NCBI GenBank assembly: GCA_947581925.1
Contig: CANPWB010000009.1
Span: 1-62,773, forward strand
Direction: 5' to 3'
DNA length: 62,773 nt
Origin: an uncultured Clostridia bacterium
Lineage (GTDB): Bacteria > Bacillota > Clostridia > Christensenellales > CAG-917
The translations under genes and the position numbers were made by a program. The notes under the pieces are model-generated. The model made no database searches and was not told the DNA's origin. It saw only the letters and a program-made list of their open reading frames with translations. This document shows, piece after piece, positions 16,385 to 24,719 of this stretch (position 1 is the first letter of the stretch; each line of letters starts with the position of its first letter).

Positions 16385-16627
16385 CATACCTTATAAAAAT
16401 ATAATATCATTATTTTGTAATAAATCAAGTAAAAATGTTAAAATCTAGGCACATATTCGCACATTTTTTGCATTTTATGGACTAAACGGCGGATATTTCT
16501 CCTCTTTTCCATTCAATTTATGCGTCCGATGTTTTCTTGACGAGTCGCGACGCGCCAAAAAAATAAGCTTACCTCGCCTCTTTCGTTTGATTGCATAAAA
16601 CGCCGATGTATGATATCATATTTTCAC

Positions 16628-17998
16628 ATGGATCTTTTGAAGGACAACGTTTCAAAACTATACTTCAAGTTTTTGGTCACCGCAATGGGCAGCGCGGTGG
16701 TCATTTCCATATACAGTTTTGTGGACACAATCGCCGTCGGCAAGTCGGAGAGCGAGGCGGGCGCGGCGGCTATGGCGGTTTTGTTGCCCTACTTCGCAAT
16801 AATGAGCTTTTTCGCGGTGCTATCCGGCATGGGAGGCGCGGTGCTTATGAGCCAGTCCTTCGGCGAAGGCAACGTGAAGAAGGGGCGATCCTATTTCACG
16901 GTGTCCGTATGCATACTTGCCGTACTTCTCGCTGTTTTCTGGACGGTGAGCATAACTTGCAAGGAGCAGATCTTCCGCCTCTTCGGCGCAAACGACGCAA
17001 TAATGCCCAAAGTGCTCGAATACGGCGACCTCATAGTATACTGCATGCCGCTTTTTGTGATACCCAACTTTATGGGCTGTTTCGTACGCAACGACAAATC
17101 TCCCGCGCACGTCATGGCAGCGGTCGTCTCTGGCGGCATCGTCAACATAATCGGCGACATAGTTTTCGTATTTCCTTTGCATATGGGGATGCGCGGCGCG
17201 GCGCTCGCCACCGTGCTCGGCGCGGGATTGCAGACCGTCATAATGCTGTTGCACCTCTTTAAAAAGCGTAGCAATCTGCGCTTCGTAAAGCCCGTGGACT
17301 TTCCCCGCACGACGGGCGTCGTCCTGCTCGCCGGCTTGAGCGCGGGCGTGCTGGAGCTCGGGACAGTCGTCATCTCCACCGTCATGAACAATCAGATAAT
17401 GCGCTACGGCACGGAGGCGCACCTCGCGGTATTCGGAGTCATCTCCACCGTCGCCGCACTGTTTCAAGCCCTGTACGGCGGAGTCGGGCTCGCCGTACAG
17501 CCCATATCCTCCGCAAATTACGGCGCGAGACAGCCCGACCGCATTTTGCGCGCGCTCTTTCTCGGAGTCATATGCACCGCCTCGCTCACCGCTGTGTTCA
17601 CCCTTGTTTTGGAGCTCGCTCCCGTCGAAGTCGTAAGCCTCATTATGACCACCACTCCCGATGTCGTCGCCGCCACCCCGCGTATGACCCGCCTCTTCTC
17701 GCTGTGGTTCGTTGTGCTCGGCTTCAACGTGCTCGGAGTCTACTATCTGCAATCTATATCCCGCTCCCGTATGGCAATGTTCATCTCCGTGCTGAGGAGT
17801 TTTGTCCTCTCGACCTTGCTCATCTACACCCTGCCGCTCGGCATGGGGCTTGACGGCGTAATGCTTGCCCTTCCCATCTCCGAAACCGCCGTCCTCATCC
17901 TCACCGTCTCCTACATACTCTATATCCACCGCAAAATTTTCCACCCCATCCACGTCGCCCGCCTCGTCTACACCGACGCATATACCCACGAAAATTAA
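16628..17998 (+). CDS. MATE-family multidrug/toxin efflux transporter
   Basis: A 456-residue transporter with about 12 membrane segments in two halves (breaks near residues 225-240). Family signs are the start MDLLKDNVSKLYFKFLVTAMGSAVV, DTIAVGKSESEAGAAA in helix 1-2, VLMSQSFGEGNVKKG, and in the second half VQPISSANYGARQPDRI. MATE proteins export cationic drugs and metabolites with Na+ or H+ entry; the substrate is unknown. The start at 16628 is favoured by alignment to the family start; no Shine-Dalgarno is visible, and a TATGAT hexamer lies only about 14 bases upstream, so the mRNA may have a very short leader. Confidence 0.85.
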   Translation: MDLLKDNVSKLYFKFLVTAMGSAVVISIYSFVDTIAVGKSESEAGAAAMAVLLPYFAIMSFFAVLSGMGGAVLMSQSFGEGNVKKGRSYFTVSVCILAVLLAVFWTVSITCKEQIFRLFGANDAIMPKVLEYGDLIVYCMPLFVIPNFMGCFVRNDKSPAHVMAAVVSGGIVNIIGDIVFVFPLHMGMRGAALATVLGAGLQTVIMLLHLFKKRSNLRFVKPVDFPRTTGVVLLAGLSAGVLELGTVVISTVMNNQIMRYGTEAHLAVFGVISTVAALFQALYGGVGLAVQPISSANYGARQPDRILRALFLGVICTASLTAVFTLVLELAPVEVVSLIMTTTPDVVAATPRMTRLFSLWFVVLGFNVLGVYYLQSISRSRMAMFISVLRSFVLSTLLIYTLPLGMGLDGVMLALPISETAVLILTVSYILYIHRKIFHPIHVARLVYTDAYTHEN

Positions 17999-18204
17999 AA
18001 GATTATCCATTTTAATATTGAAATTCAGTGGTTCTATTCGCATAAAATCTAAGAAAACGTTGTCAACAAAGGTCTATATGCATTTAAGTTTTATAGACGA
18101 TTTAAGTATAAATTTAATTTCGAAAAACTAAATGTTTTAAGAATTTTTAAATTGAAAAATTCAAAGACAAATCGAAAAATGGATTCAAGTGCGCCCGAAT
18201 GAGC

Positions 18205-19260
18205 TTATGCAAAAAAGTAATTCGCTATTTTGTCCAGTTGAGACCTTATTTGCGGAAAATCGCAATTTAAGTCCAACGTTTTTACACTTATCTTGTTCCC
18301 GCTCATTTGATAATCGATGTCCGGTTGTATCAAATCATCGGTTTGTGCATACAACAACATTCCCGCGACCTCATGCGGGACGATTTTTCCATATTCGCTT
18401 TCTTTATTTTTTACATATGTAAAAATCTGATAGATATTTTGCGAATGTATAGTGTTTTTGCCAAAGTGCTCCTGCGTCGTATGAGAATACCATTTTGCGT
18501 CGATGATCAATGTCTTATCCCCTTTTGACAGCATGACGTCCGTCTGCATGATCGGCAACAATTTATTGTTGTCATCATCCAGTGCCCATTTTATTTGAGA
18601 TCTGCTTGTATTAATCTCGGGATGTTCTTTTTTAAAATATTCCAATATAAATTTCTCATACAAACGTTCCATCTCCTGTTCTTTGATAATGGACGCCATT
18701 TTCAATTCGCCTTTTTCATCTGTCATCAACATCCCCTCTATGATAAGTTGGCAAATGCCTATGAGCAAAATATAAGAAGAGTTGTTCCGTTGAAATTTTA
18801 CGGACGACCAACGGATCTTGGTCGCGTCAATGTTGTCGATGTCGGCAAAATACATAAGTTCCTTTTTGAGAGCTATCTTATATTTATCTTCGACGTCGTC
18901 TTGCATAAGCAACAGGCGCATAGTGGACTTCAAAATTTTATTTAGAAGATTATTCTCGGACAATTCGTCAAATTCGCATGTGAGGGTCAGTTTGCGATCT
19001 ATCCTGTTTTTGATCGTCCCGGGCATATCGAGTTTCCCGCGAAGAGAAGTCATCTCTTTAACTTTGCCGATATATTCCCTATACAAGCCTTGTTTAAGTT
19101 GTTTTGCGACTCCTCCAGCCAAAATCGCCGCGAAAAGGTTGTGGATGTTTTCAAACTTCTCCTTTTGTATGTTGATATACTCTCCCATAGATATGTTTGT
19201 AAACGCATAGGAGAGCATATAGTATATATTTTTTATTATTATCGTCTTTTCTTTGATCAT
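18205..19260 (-). CDS. mcrC: McrC-like nuclease subunit of a modification-dependent restriction system
   Basis: A 351-residue partner of McrB. The N-terminus IKNIYYMLSYAF is the McrC signature. Near residue 253 lies TDVMLSKGDKTLIIDAKWYSH, the PD-(D/E)xK-type nuclease core (acidic residue, then DAK) that cuts DNA when McrB-bound modified sites are met. The start codon ATG at 19260 overlaps the McrB stop codon in an ATGA, so the two are translationally coupled; an upstream in-frame extension was rejected for this reason. Its AT content is higher than the neighbouring housekeeping genes, and the pair sits between MATE and recA, suggesting acquisition as a defence cassette. Confidence 0.88.
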   Translation of the reverse strand: MIKEKTIIIKNIYYMLSYAFTNISMGEYINIQKEKFENIHNLFAAILAGGVAKQLKQGLYREYIGKVKEMTSLRGKLDMPGTIKNRIDRKLTLTCEFDELSENNLLNKILKSTMRLLLMQDDVEDKYKIALKKELMYFADIDNIDATKIRWSSVKFQRNNSSYILLIGICQLIIEGMLMTDEKGELKMASIIKEQEMERLYEKFILEYFKKEHPEINTSRSQIKWALDDDNNKLLPIMQTDVMLSKGDKTLIIDAKWYSHTTQEHFGKNTIHSQNIYQIFTYVKNKESEYGKIVPHEVAGMLLYAQTDDLIQPDIDYQMSGNKISVKTLDLNCDFPQIRSQLDKIANYFFA

Positions 19261-21284
19261 TTGAATATATTTTGCAACCTTGTTTCCCAAGTCTGATATT
19301 TTTCCAAATCGTCAAACCAATATTCCCTAAGCGTAGGAAGGATATCATTATCTACGATCAACTTCATTTGTTCGTCCGTGCATTTTTCAAAGTTGCAAAA
19401 ATAGCTGTGCCCGATCATAAATCCTTTGCCCAAAGACCTATCCGCTGCAATGGCGCCATTCAATTCCTTTATCTCATCTATCAATTTGTCAAATTTTTGA
19501 TCATTCAAGCCTTGTTGATATTCTTTGAATCCTTCCGTGTCGAAAGCGGGCTCCATTTCAATAAAGCAAAATCTTCTGCGCAAGGCATAATCTATCAATG
19601 CGAGACTTCTGTCCGCCGTGTTCATAAGCCCGATAATATACAGATTTTCAGGCACGGCAAATGACAGTCCGTTTTCGGCTAACGTGATTGGCATGCCTCT
19701 GTAATCTTTTTCGATCAGCATCAAAAGTTCACCGAAAATTTTGCTCATATTGCCTCTGTTTATCTCGTCTATGATAAAAAAGTATTTTTGCTCGGGATGA
19801 CTGTTTGCAAGCTGACAGAAGGTATAAAAAACGCCGTATTTCAAAGTAAATCCGTTGCCGTCGGGTTTATATCCAAGCATAAAGTTTTCATATGAGTAAT
19901 TTTGATGAAATTGCACCACCTTTACTCGGCTATCGTCTTTAACGCCCATTATCGAATAGGCGAGGCGTTTTGCGGCATAAGTTTTGCCTACGCCGGGCGC
20001 CCCCTGCAAAATTATATTGAATTTATGCTCCAGCGCGGCAACAAGCCTGTTGTAGCCGCTTTTGTCTTTCAAATATACGTCTTTGAGAAATTCATCTTTG
20101 CCATATTTCTTCAGGTCATTCTTTGCCTCGATGGGGTTTTCTTCGCGTATGATATCCATTATTACATCATACTCATCCTTTGTAAGCTTAAACAAACTCC
20201 CTTGCGGAGATTGGAAATATTCCATATTGTCAAGTTCGGAATATTCTTTAAGCGTTTGATAATCTATTGGAGTTGACAGGCTTTCCGTCTTTTCAAACGC
20301 CAACTTTTCGCCGTCTTGCTCGGCGCATATCTTCCCCAAAGCTATAATCTGTTTGCGAGGATTGGATTCGTAGCCTATTATTATATCGCCCGCCTTTGCA
20401 TCAAGAAAGTTTTGATATATGCGTCTCTTGTTTCCATTCTCATTGCAAAGCGTATAGAATTGTGTTTCACCCGTCTTGATGCCGTCAAAGCTCCATATTT
20501 TCGGATTTGCGTTGAGCCACCAATAATTACATTCTTTGTCGCCTGTCTTTTCCGATGTTGAAGAAAATTCGTTTTTTTGATTCGTTTGTCCCGCTCGGGC
20601 ATTATCACCCTTCCGCTCCCAAATATAAAATCCTACGTCTCCCGTCAATGTCCTTAACTGAGGGTCGGGATAACAATCGGGAGTTAACTTATTTTTCATC
20701 ATATCAACGAGTTCTCTGTCTTTTGCCAATTCTGCCGCGATTTCATCATAAAATTTATTGAATTCTCTTATATTCTCTTCATAGTGCCCTCTTGTAAATT
20801 TATAACCATAATTCAATTCATAGGCGACTTTTTTGGCTTCACTGTTTTTATAGATATAGTATTTGTCGGGGAATCTGAGCCATAGATATGTCGTGATGGC
20901 GTTTTCATATTGAAAATGTTGTTTGGCGCCGGCAAAATACTTCCTGCGCAATTCTTCGGATGCATTTTTGAAATTCTCGATCCTTACCCAAACGTCTTGA
21001 CTTTCATCAAATAGCTCCTTAAACAACGCCCGCACCTCTTCAGGCGCAGATGTGGCAAATTGAACAATCATACGGGCGGGGAAATTTGCGCCTGACGCCA
21101 ACAAATTGCCTGTTTTTGCAAGAGATTTTTTCAACATCTCCGCAAAATCGGGAGCGCCCGCGTCCCAATTGTCTTGAAAACATTTTACCGCTTCCCACTT
21201 GTATTTTTCTTTTTCCCATCCGCCATTCAAAAATGCGTCTTTATAATCCTTTAAAACTCCCGCCAGTTTAACTTTATCAAACAT
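19257..21284 (-). CDS. mcrB: McrB-like AAA+ GTPase with EVE modified-base-binding domain
   Basis: A 675-residue protein. Residues 1-240 form an alpha-helical N-terminal region common in McrB-like proteins. Residues of about 250-370 (YWWLNANPKIWSF, ...DAKAGDIIIGYES, ...FEKTESL) match an EVE/PUA-like domain, which in related systems binds 5-methyl- or hydroxymethyl-cytosine. Residues of about 427-640 are the McrB-type AAA+ motor: Walker A GAPGVGKTYAAKRLA, Walker B FFIIDEINRGN, the McrB signature GLMNTADRSLALIDYALRRRF. With McrC it should cut DNA carrying modified cytosine, mostly phage DNA. The modified base recognised is inference. Confidence 0.9.
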   Translation of the reverse strand: MFDKVKLAGVLKDYKDAFLNGGWEKEKYKWEAVKCFQDNWDAGAPDFAEMLKKSLAKTGNLLASGANFPARMIVQFATSAPEEVRALFKELFDESQDVWVRIENFKNASEELRRKYFAGAKQHFQYENAITTYLWLRFPDKYYIYKNSEAKKVAYELNYGYKFTRGHYEENIREFNKFYDEIAAELAKDRELVDMMKNKLTPDCYPDPQLRTLTGDVGFYIWERKGDNARAGQTNQKNEFSSTSEKTGDKECNYWWLNANPKIWSFDGIKTGETQFYTLCNENGNKRRIYQNFLDAKAGDIIIGYESNPRKQIIALGKICAEQDGEKLAFEKTESLSTPIDYQTLKEYSELDNMEYFQSPQGSLFKLTKDEYDVIMDIIREENPIEAKNDLKKYGKDEFLKDVYLKDKSGYNRLVAALEHKFNIILQGAPGVGKTYAAKRLAYSIMGVKDDSRVKVVQFHQNYSYENFMLGYKPDGNGFTLKYGVFYTFCQLANSHPEQKYFFIIDEINRGNMSKIFGELLMLIEKDYRGMPITLAENGLSFAVPENLYIIGLMNTADRSLALIDYALRRRFCFIEMEPAFDTEGFKEYQQGLNDQKFDKLIDEIKELNGAIAADRSLGKGFMIGHSYFCNFEKCTDEQMKLIVDNDILPTLREYWFDDLEKYQTWETRLQNIFK

Positions 21285-21459
21285 ACATTCGCCTCACTTT
21301 TGTTTCGATTTGCCTGTTGAGTATCAACCATTTTAAAAATGAATTATAAATTAAAAAAAATTCTTTTTGCTATATATCCGCCCCGACATACTCATACAAA
21401 ACTACAAAAATTTTTTGTGCAAGCAACTATATTAGGCTATTTTTATCATTTTTTATTAC

Positions 21460-21501
21460 TATCGGCAGAAGAAACTCGGATGCGAGCTCCTTCTGCCGAT
21501 A
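21460..21501. terminator. Hairpin between mcrB and recA
   Basis: TATCGGCAGAAG and CTTCTGCCGATA are a perfect 12-pair stem just after the recA stop codon (minus strand). On the minus strand the stem is not followed by a clear T run, so termination efficiency is uncertain. Confidence 0.5.
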
Positions 21502-21516
21502 TTGTACACTTAAAAC

Positions 21517-22548
21517 TCAGTCCTCGTCGGGGGCGGGTTTGGATGAGATGGAGTATTTTGCTCTGACTTTGGCGTCGATCTCGGCGAAAATGTCGGGGTT
21601 AGCCTCGAGGAAGGCGACGGTCTTGTCTCTGCCCTGGCCTATCTTCTCGTCGTTATAGCTGAACCAGCTGCCGCCCTTTTGCACGACTCCAGCTTCGACG
21701 GCGAGGTCGAGCACACACGCGGTATTCGAGATGCCCTTGCCGTACATGATGTCGAACTCGGCGACTTTGAAGGGAGGCGCGACCTTGTTTTTGACTATCT
21801 TTGCCGCAACGTGATTGCCGATGATGTCGGCGCCGTCCTTGACGGAATCCTTTTTTCGTATATCTATACGAACGGATGCGTAAAATTTCAATGCTTTGCC
21901 ACCCGTTGTCGTCTCGGGATTGCCGTACATGACGCCCACTTTTTCACGCAGCTGATTTATGAAGATGATGGTGCACTTGCTCTTTGAGGAGACGGCTGTG
22001 AGTTTGCGCAGCGCCTGCGACATAAGCCTGGCTTGAAGTCCGACGTGGCTGTCTCCCATATCGCCGTCTATCTCCGCGCGCGGAGTGAGTGCCGCAACGG
22101 AGTCCACGACAATAATGTCCACCGCGCCGCTTCTTACAAGCGTCTCGCAGATGTCGAGGGCTTGCTCTCCGTCGTCTGGCTGAGAGATGTAGAGGTCTTC
22201 GAGCCTAACGCCCAGATTTTGCGCATACACGGGGTCTATGGCGTGTTCCGCGTCTATAAACGCCGCCGTGCCGCCCGCCTTTTGCACCTCAGCCACGCAG
22301 TGCAGCGCGACGGTGGTCTTGCCCGACGACTCGGGTCCGTAGATCTCGATTATCCTGCCCTTCGGGATGCCGCCTATGCCGAGCGCGATGTCAAGGGTGA
22401 GGCAGCCTGTCGATATAGCCTCGACAGGTTGCACGTTGTCGTCCCCGAGGCGCATTATCGAGCCTTTGCCGAATTGCTTTTCTATCTTGTCGAGAGCGTC
22501 CTGCAAGCTCTCCTCTCTTGATTTAGGCTTTTGAAGTTTGTCTGCCAT
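21517..22548 (-). CDS. recA: Recombinase RecA
   Basis: A 343-residue RecA of normal length. Motifs: [14 protein letters not shown] at the N-terminus, Walker [23 protein letters not shown], Walker [20 protein letters not shown], loop L2 and [22 protein letters not shown], and the C-terminal [13 protein letters not shown] region. RecA forms filaments on single-stranded DNA, carries out strand exchange and triggers LexA/CI self-cleavage. It sits downstream of cinA in the standard Firmicutes arrangement. No LexA box was looked for systematically; no intein is present. Confidence 0.98.
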   Translation of the reverse strand: MADKLQKPKSREESLQDALDKIEKQFGKGSIMRLGDDNVQPVEAISTGCLTLDIALGIGGIPKGRIIEIYGPESSGKTTVALHCVAEVQKAGGTAAFIDAEHAIDPVYAQNLGVRLEDLYISQPDDGEQALDICETLVRSGAVDIIVVDSVAALTPRAEIDGDMGDSHVGLQARLMSQALRKLTAVSSKSKCTIIFINQLREKVGVMYGNPETTTGGKALKFYASVRIDIRKKDSVKDGADIIGNHVAAKIVKNKVAPPFKVAEFDIMYGKGISNTACVLDLAVEAGVVQKGGSWFSYNDEKIGQGRDKTVAFLEANPDIFAEIDAKVRAKYSISSKPAPDED

Positions 22549-22623
22549 ACTTTACTCCTTTTCCCGTACGGGTGGTTGATGTTGATTATATCTTAACGCG
22601 CGTTATGTCCCAAAACGGGTACA

Positions 22624-23319
22624 TTACAGCGTAAATACTTCCCCTCTCAAATATTTTATCAAGTAATACAGCGCAAGGTTTGCGGTCTTTTTTCTGATCT
22701 CGTTCCTCGAGCCGTCGAGGCGCTTTTCAAACGCGCGTATGAAGTCCCCGGCGCCCACGCCAATATACACAAGGCCGACGGGTTTTCCCTCGTCTCCGTC
22801 GGGTCCCGCGAGCCCCGTAGTGGACAGCCCGATATCGACGGGCGGGACGTTGAGCCCGCGCACCATCTCTATGGCGGTCTGCTCGCTTATCGCGCCGTAG
22901 TTGGACAGCGTAGTCGCCTTTACGCCCAGCCTCTCCTGCTTGGACTGCTTGCTGTAACACACTACGCCCTCAAAAAAGTTGCCGCTTATGCCGGGTACAG
23001 CCGCGAGAGCGGAGCAGATCATTCCGCCCGTAAGGCTTTCAGCGACGGCGAGCGTCTTTCCGTTGCGCTTGAGCAATGCGGCGGCAGTCTCGGCGAGCCC
23101 TTGCCCGAACGCGCTGTAAACCTCTGTCTCAAACGAGCGGTATATCCAGCTCTTGAGCGGGTCGAAATCCTTCTTTGACAGCGTAGATGTCACGGTGAGC
23201 GTGACGTCAAGGCAGTCCTCGGCAATATCGAATTCCAGCCCCTTATTCTCAAACGGAGCGAGACGCCTTCGCACCTCCTCCTTTGTCAACCCGCAAAGCT
23301 TGACTATCTCCTGCTGCAT
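22624..23319 (-). CDS. cinA: CinA-type nicotinamide-nucleotide amidase, short form
   Basis: A 231-residue protein. The C-terminal 155 residues are the CinA amidase domain: LAVAESLTGGMICSALAAVPGISGNFFEGVVCYS, ISEQTAIEMVRG, STTGLAGPDGDEGKPVGLVYIG, which deamidates nicotinamide mononucleotide. The first 80 residues (VTLTVTSTLSKKDFDPLKSWIYR) look like the small KH-like domain that precedes the amidase domain in full-length CinA. The large N-terminal MoeA-like (COG1058) domain is missing, so the protein is about half the usual Firmicutes length. The reading frame has a clean start at 23319, so this appears to be a natural short form, not a frameshift. Confidence 0.85.
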   Translation of the reverse strand: MQQEIVKLCGLTKEEVRRRLAPFENKGLEFDIAEDCLDVTLTVTSTLSKKDFDPLKSWIYRSFETEVYSAFGQGLAETAAALLKRNGKTLAVAESLTGGMICSALAAVPGISGNFFEGVVCYSKQSKQERLGVKATTLSNYGAISEQTAIEMVRGLNVPPVDIGLSTTGLAGPDGDEGKPVGLVYIGVGAGDFIRAFEKRLDGSRNEIRKKTANLALYYLIKYLRGEVFTL

Positions 23320-23387
23320 TCGATCCTCCTCTCAGACCGCCCTATCGCGAATATGCTTTTTTATATGGCGCGCATTTGCGCTACATT

Positions 23388-24704
23388 TCACTTTTTGCGC
23401 TGTACAGTCCTGCCCGACAGGTCGAGCCCCAGCGTCCCCGTGAGCTCGACGTCGTAGAAATTGCCGACCTCGAGCGGCGTTTCGGACGTGAAATATATTT
23501 TTGTATCTATGTCGGGAGCCTCGCTTTGAGACCTGCCCGCAAACATCTGCCGCGAGAAGTCTATATCCTCATACAAGACCCGCACGGTCTTTCCTATCCT
23601 TTCGCGCTGTTTTTTGGCCGTGACGCTCTGCTGCAATTTTTCAAGCTCTTTCGCTCTCTTCTGCTTCACCCTGCTCGGTATATGCCCGTCCAGCCTGTCC
23701 GCGGGAGTATTCTCCTCCCTCGAATAGGCGAAGAACCCCGCATAATCCAAATTTCCTTCGGCGATGAAGTCCCTGAGCTTGCCGTAGTCCTCCTCGCTCT
23801 CCCCCGGAAACCCGCATATAAAGGTGCTTCTGAGCGTTATCCCCGCCCCGCGCACCCTCTTTACAAGAGCCCTCGTCGTAGCCTCGTCGGTATGTCTGTT
23901 CATGCGCTTGAGCACGCCGCTTGCGATGTGCTGAAGGGGGATATCCATATATTTTGCGACTTTTTCCTCGCTCGCCACGAAGTTGATAAGCTCGTCCGTG
24001 ACCATCTCGGGTTCAAGATACAGAAGGCGTATCCACTCGAAGTCCAGCCTCTCGAGCTCTTTTACAAGCTGCATCAAATGCGGCTTGCCGTCGAAGTCCA
24101 CGCCGTATCTCGTGACATCCTGCGCAACGAGTATGAGCTCCTTCACGCCGCCGTCGGACAGCCTTCCCGCCTCTTCAATGAGGTCGGACATCGCCTCGGA
24201 GCGATACTTGCCGCGTATATAGGGTATCGCGCAATATGTACAGCGATTATTGCACCCGTCCGCGATCTTGAGGTATGCGGTATGCAACGGCGTAGTGAGC
24301 ACTCGCCCCGCATAGAACTTATCCAGTCCCTCTTTGCACGTATATTTTTTGTCTGCGGCAACGCTGTTCACCGCCTCGAGGATTTTGTCGTAATCGCCTA
24401 TGCCGAGGAAAGCGTCCACCTCCGGCATTTCCGCCTCGAGCTCCTCCGCGTATCTCTGCGCAAGGCAGCCCGTAACGATGATATGCCTGCCCTCAGCGCG
24501 CTGTTTGAAGTCTATTGCGTTCAATATCTCCGCAATTGACTCCTCTTTCGCGCTCTTGATGAAGGCGCAGGTGTTGACGATGAGGATATCCGCGTCCTCC
24601 TCGCGCGAGACTATGCTGTGTCCGCCCTCTTCAAGTCTTGCCAAAAGCTTTTCGGTGTCAACTCTGTTTTTGTCGCAGCCAAGCGATATCGCGCCTATCC
24701 TCAT
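23388..24704 (-). CDS. rimO: Ribosomal protein S12 methylthiotransferase RimO
   Basis: A 438-residue radical-SAM methylthiotransferase. Order: UPF0004 domain with MRIGAISLGCDKNRVDTE (first Fe-S cysteine) and NTCAFIKSAKEES, then the radical-SAM core with CNNRCTYCAIPYIRG (CxxxCxxC), then a TRAM domain near IGKTVRVLYED and the C-terminus. RimO adds a methylthio group to Asp88 of ribosomal protein S12. The spelling SLGCDKNRVD and the place between ftsK and cinA separate it from MiaB. Its start lies 16 bases after the ftsK stop, so it is probably cotranscribed with ftsK. Confidence 0.95.
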   Translation of the reverse strand: MRIGAISLGCDKNRVDTEKLLARLEEGGHSIVSREEDADILIVNTCAFIKSAKEESIAEILNAIDFKQRAEGRHIIVTGCLAQRYAEELEAEMPEVDAFLGIGDYDKILEAVNSVAADKKYTCKEGLDKFYAGRVLTTPLHTAYLKIADGCNNRCTYCAIPYIRGKYRSEAMSDLIEEAGRLSDGGVKELILVAQDVTRYGVDFDGKPHLMQLVKELERLDFEWIRLLYLEPEMVTDELINFVASEEKVAKYMDIPLQHIASGVLKRMNRHTDEATTRALVKRVRGAGITLRSTFICGFPGESEEDYGKLRDFIAEGNLDYAGFFAYSREENTPADRLDGHIPSRVKQKRAKELEKLQQSVTAKKQRERIGKTVRVLYEDIDFSRQMFAGRSQSEAPDIDTKIYFTSETPLEVGNFYDVELTGTLGLDLSGRTVQRKK

Positions 24705-24719
24705 GCCCTACCTCGAAAA

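Noticed and set aside
16820..18043. 407-aa minus-strand frame over the MATE gene
   Set aside because: His/Glu/Asp-rich shadow of a membrane protein gene.
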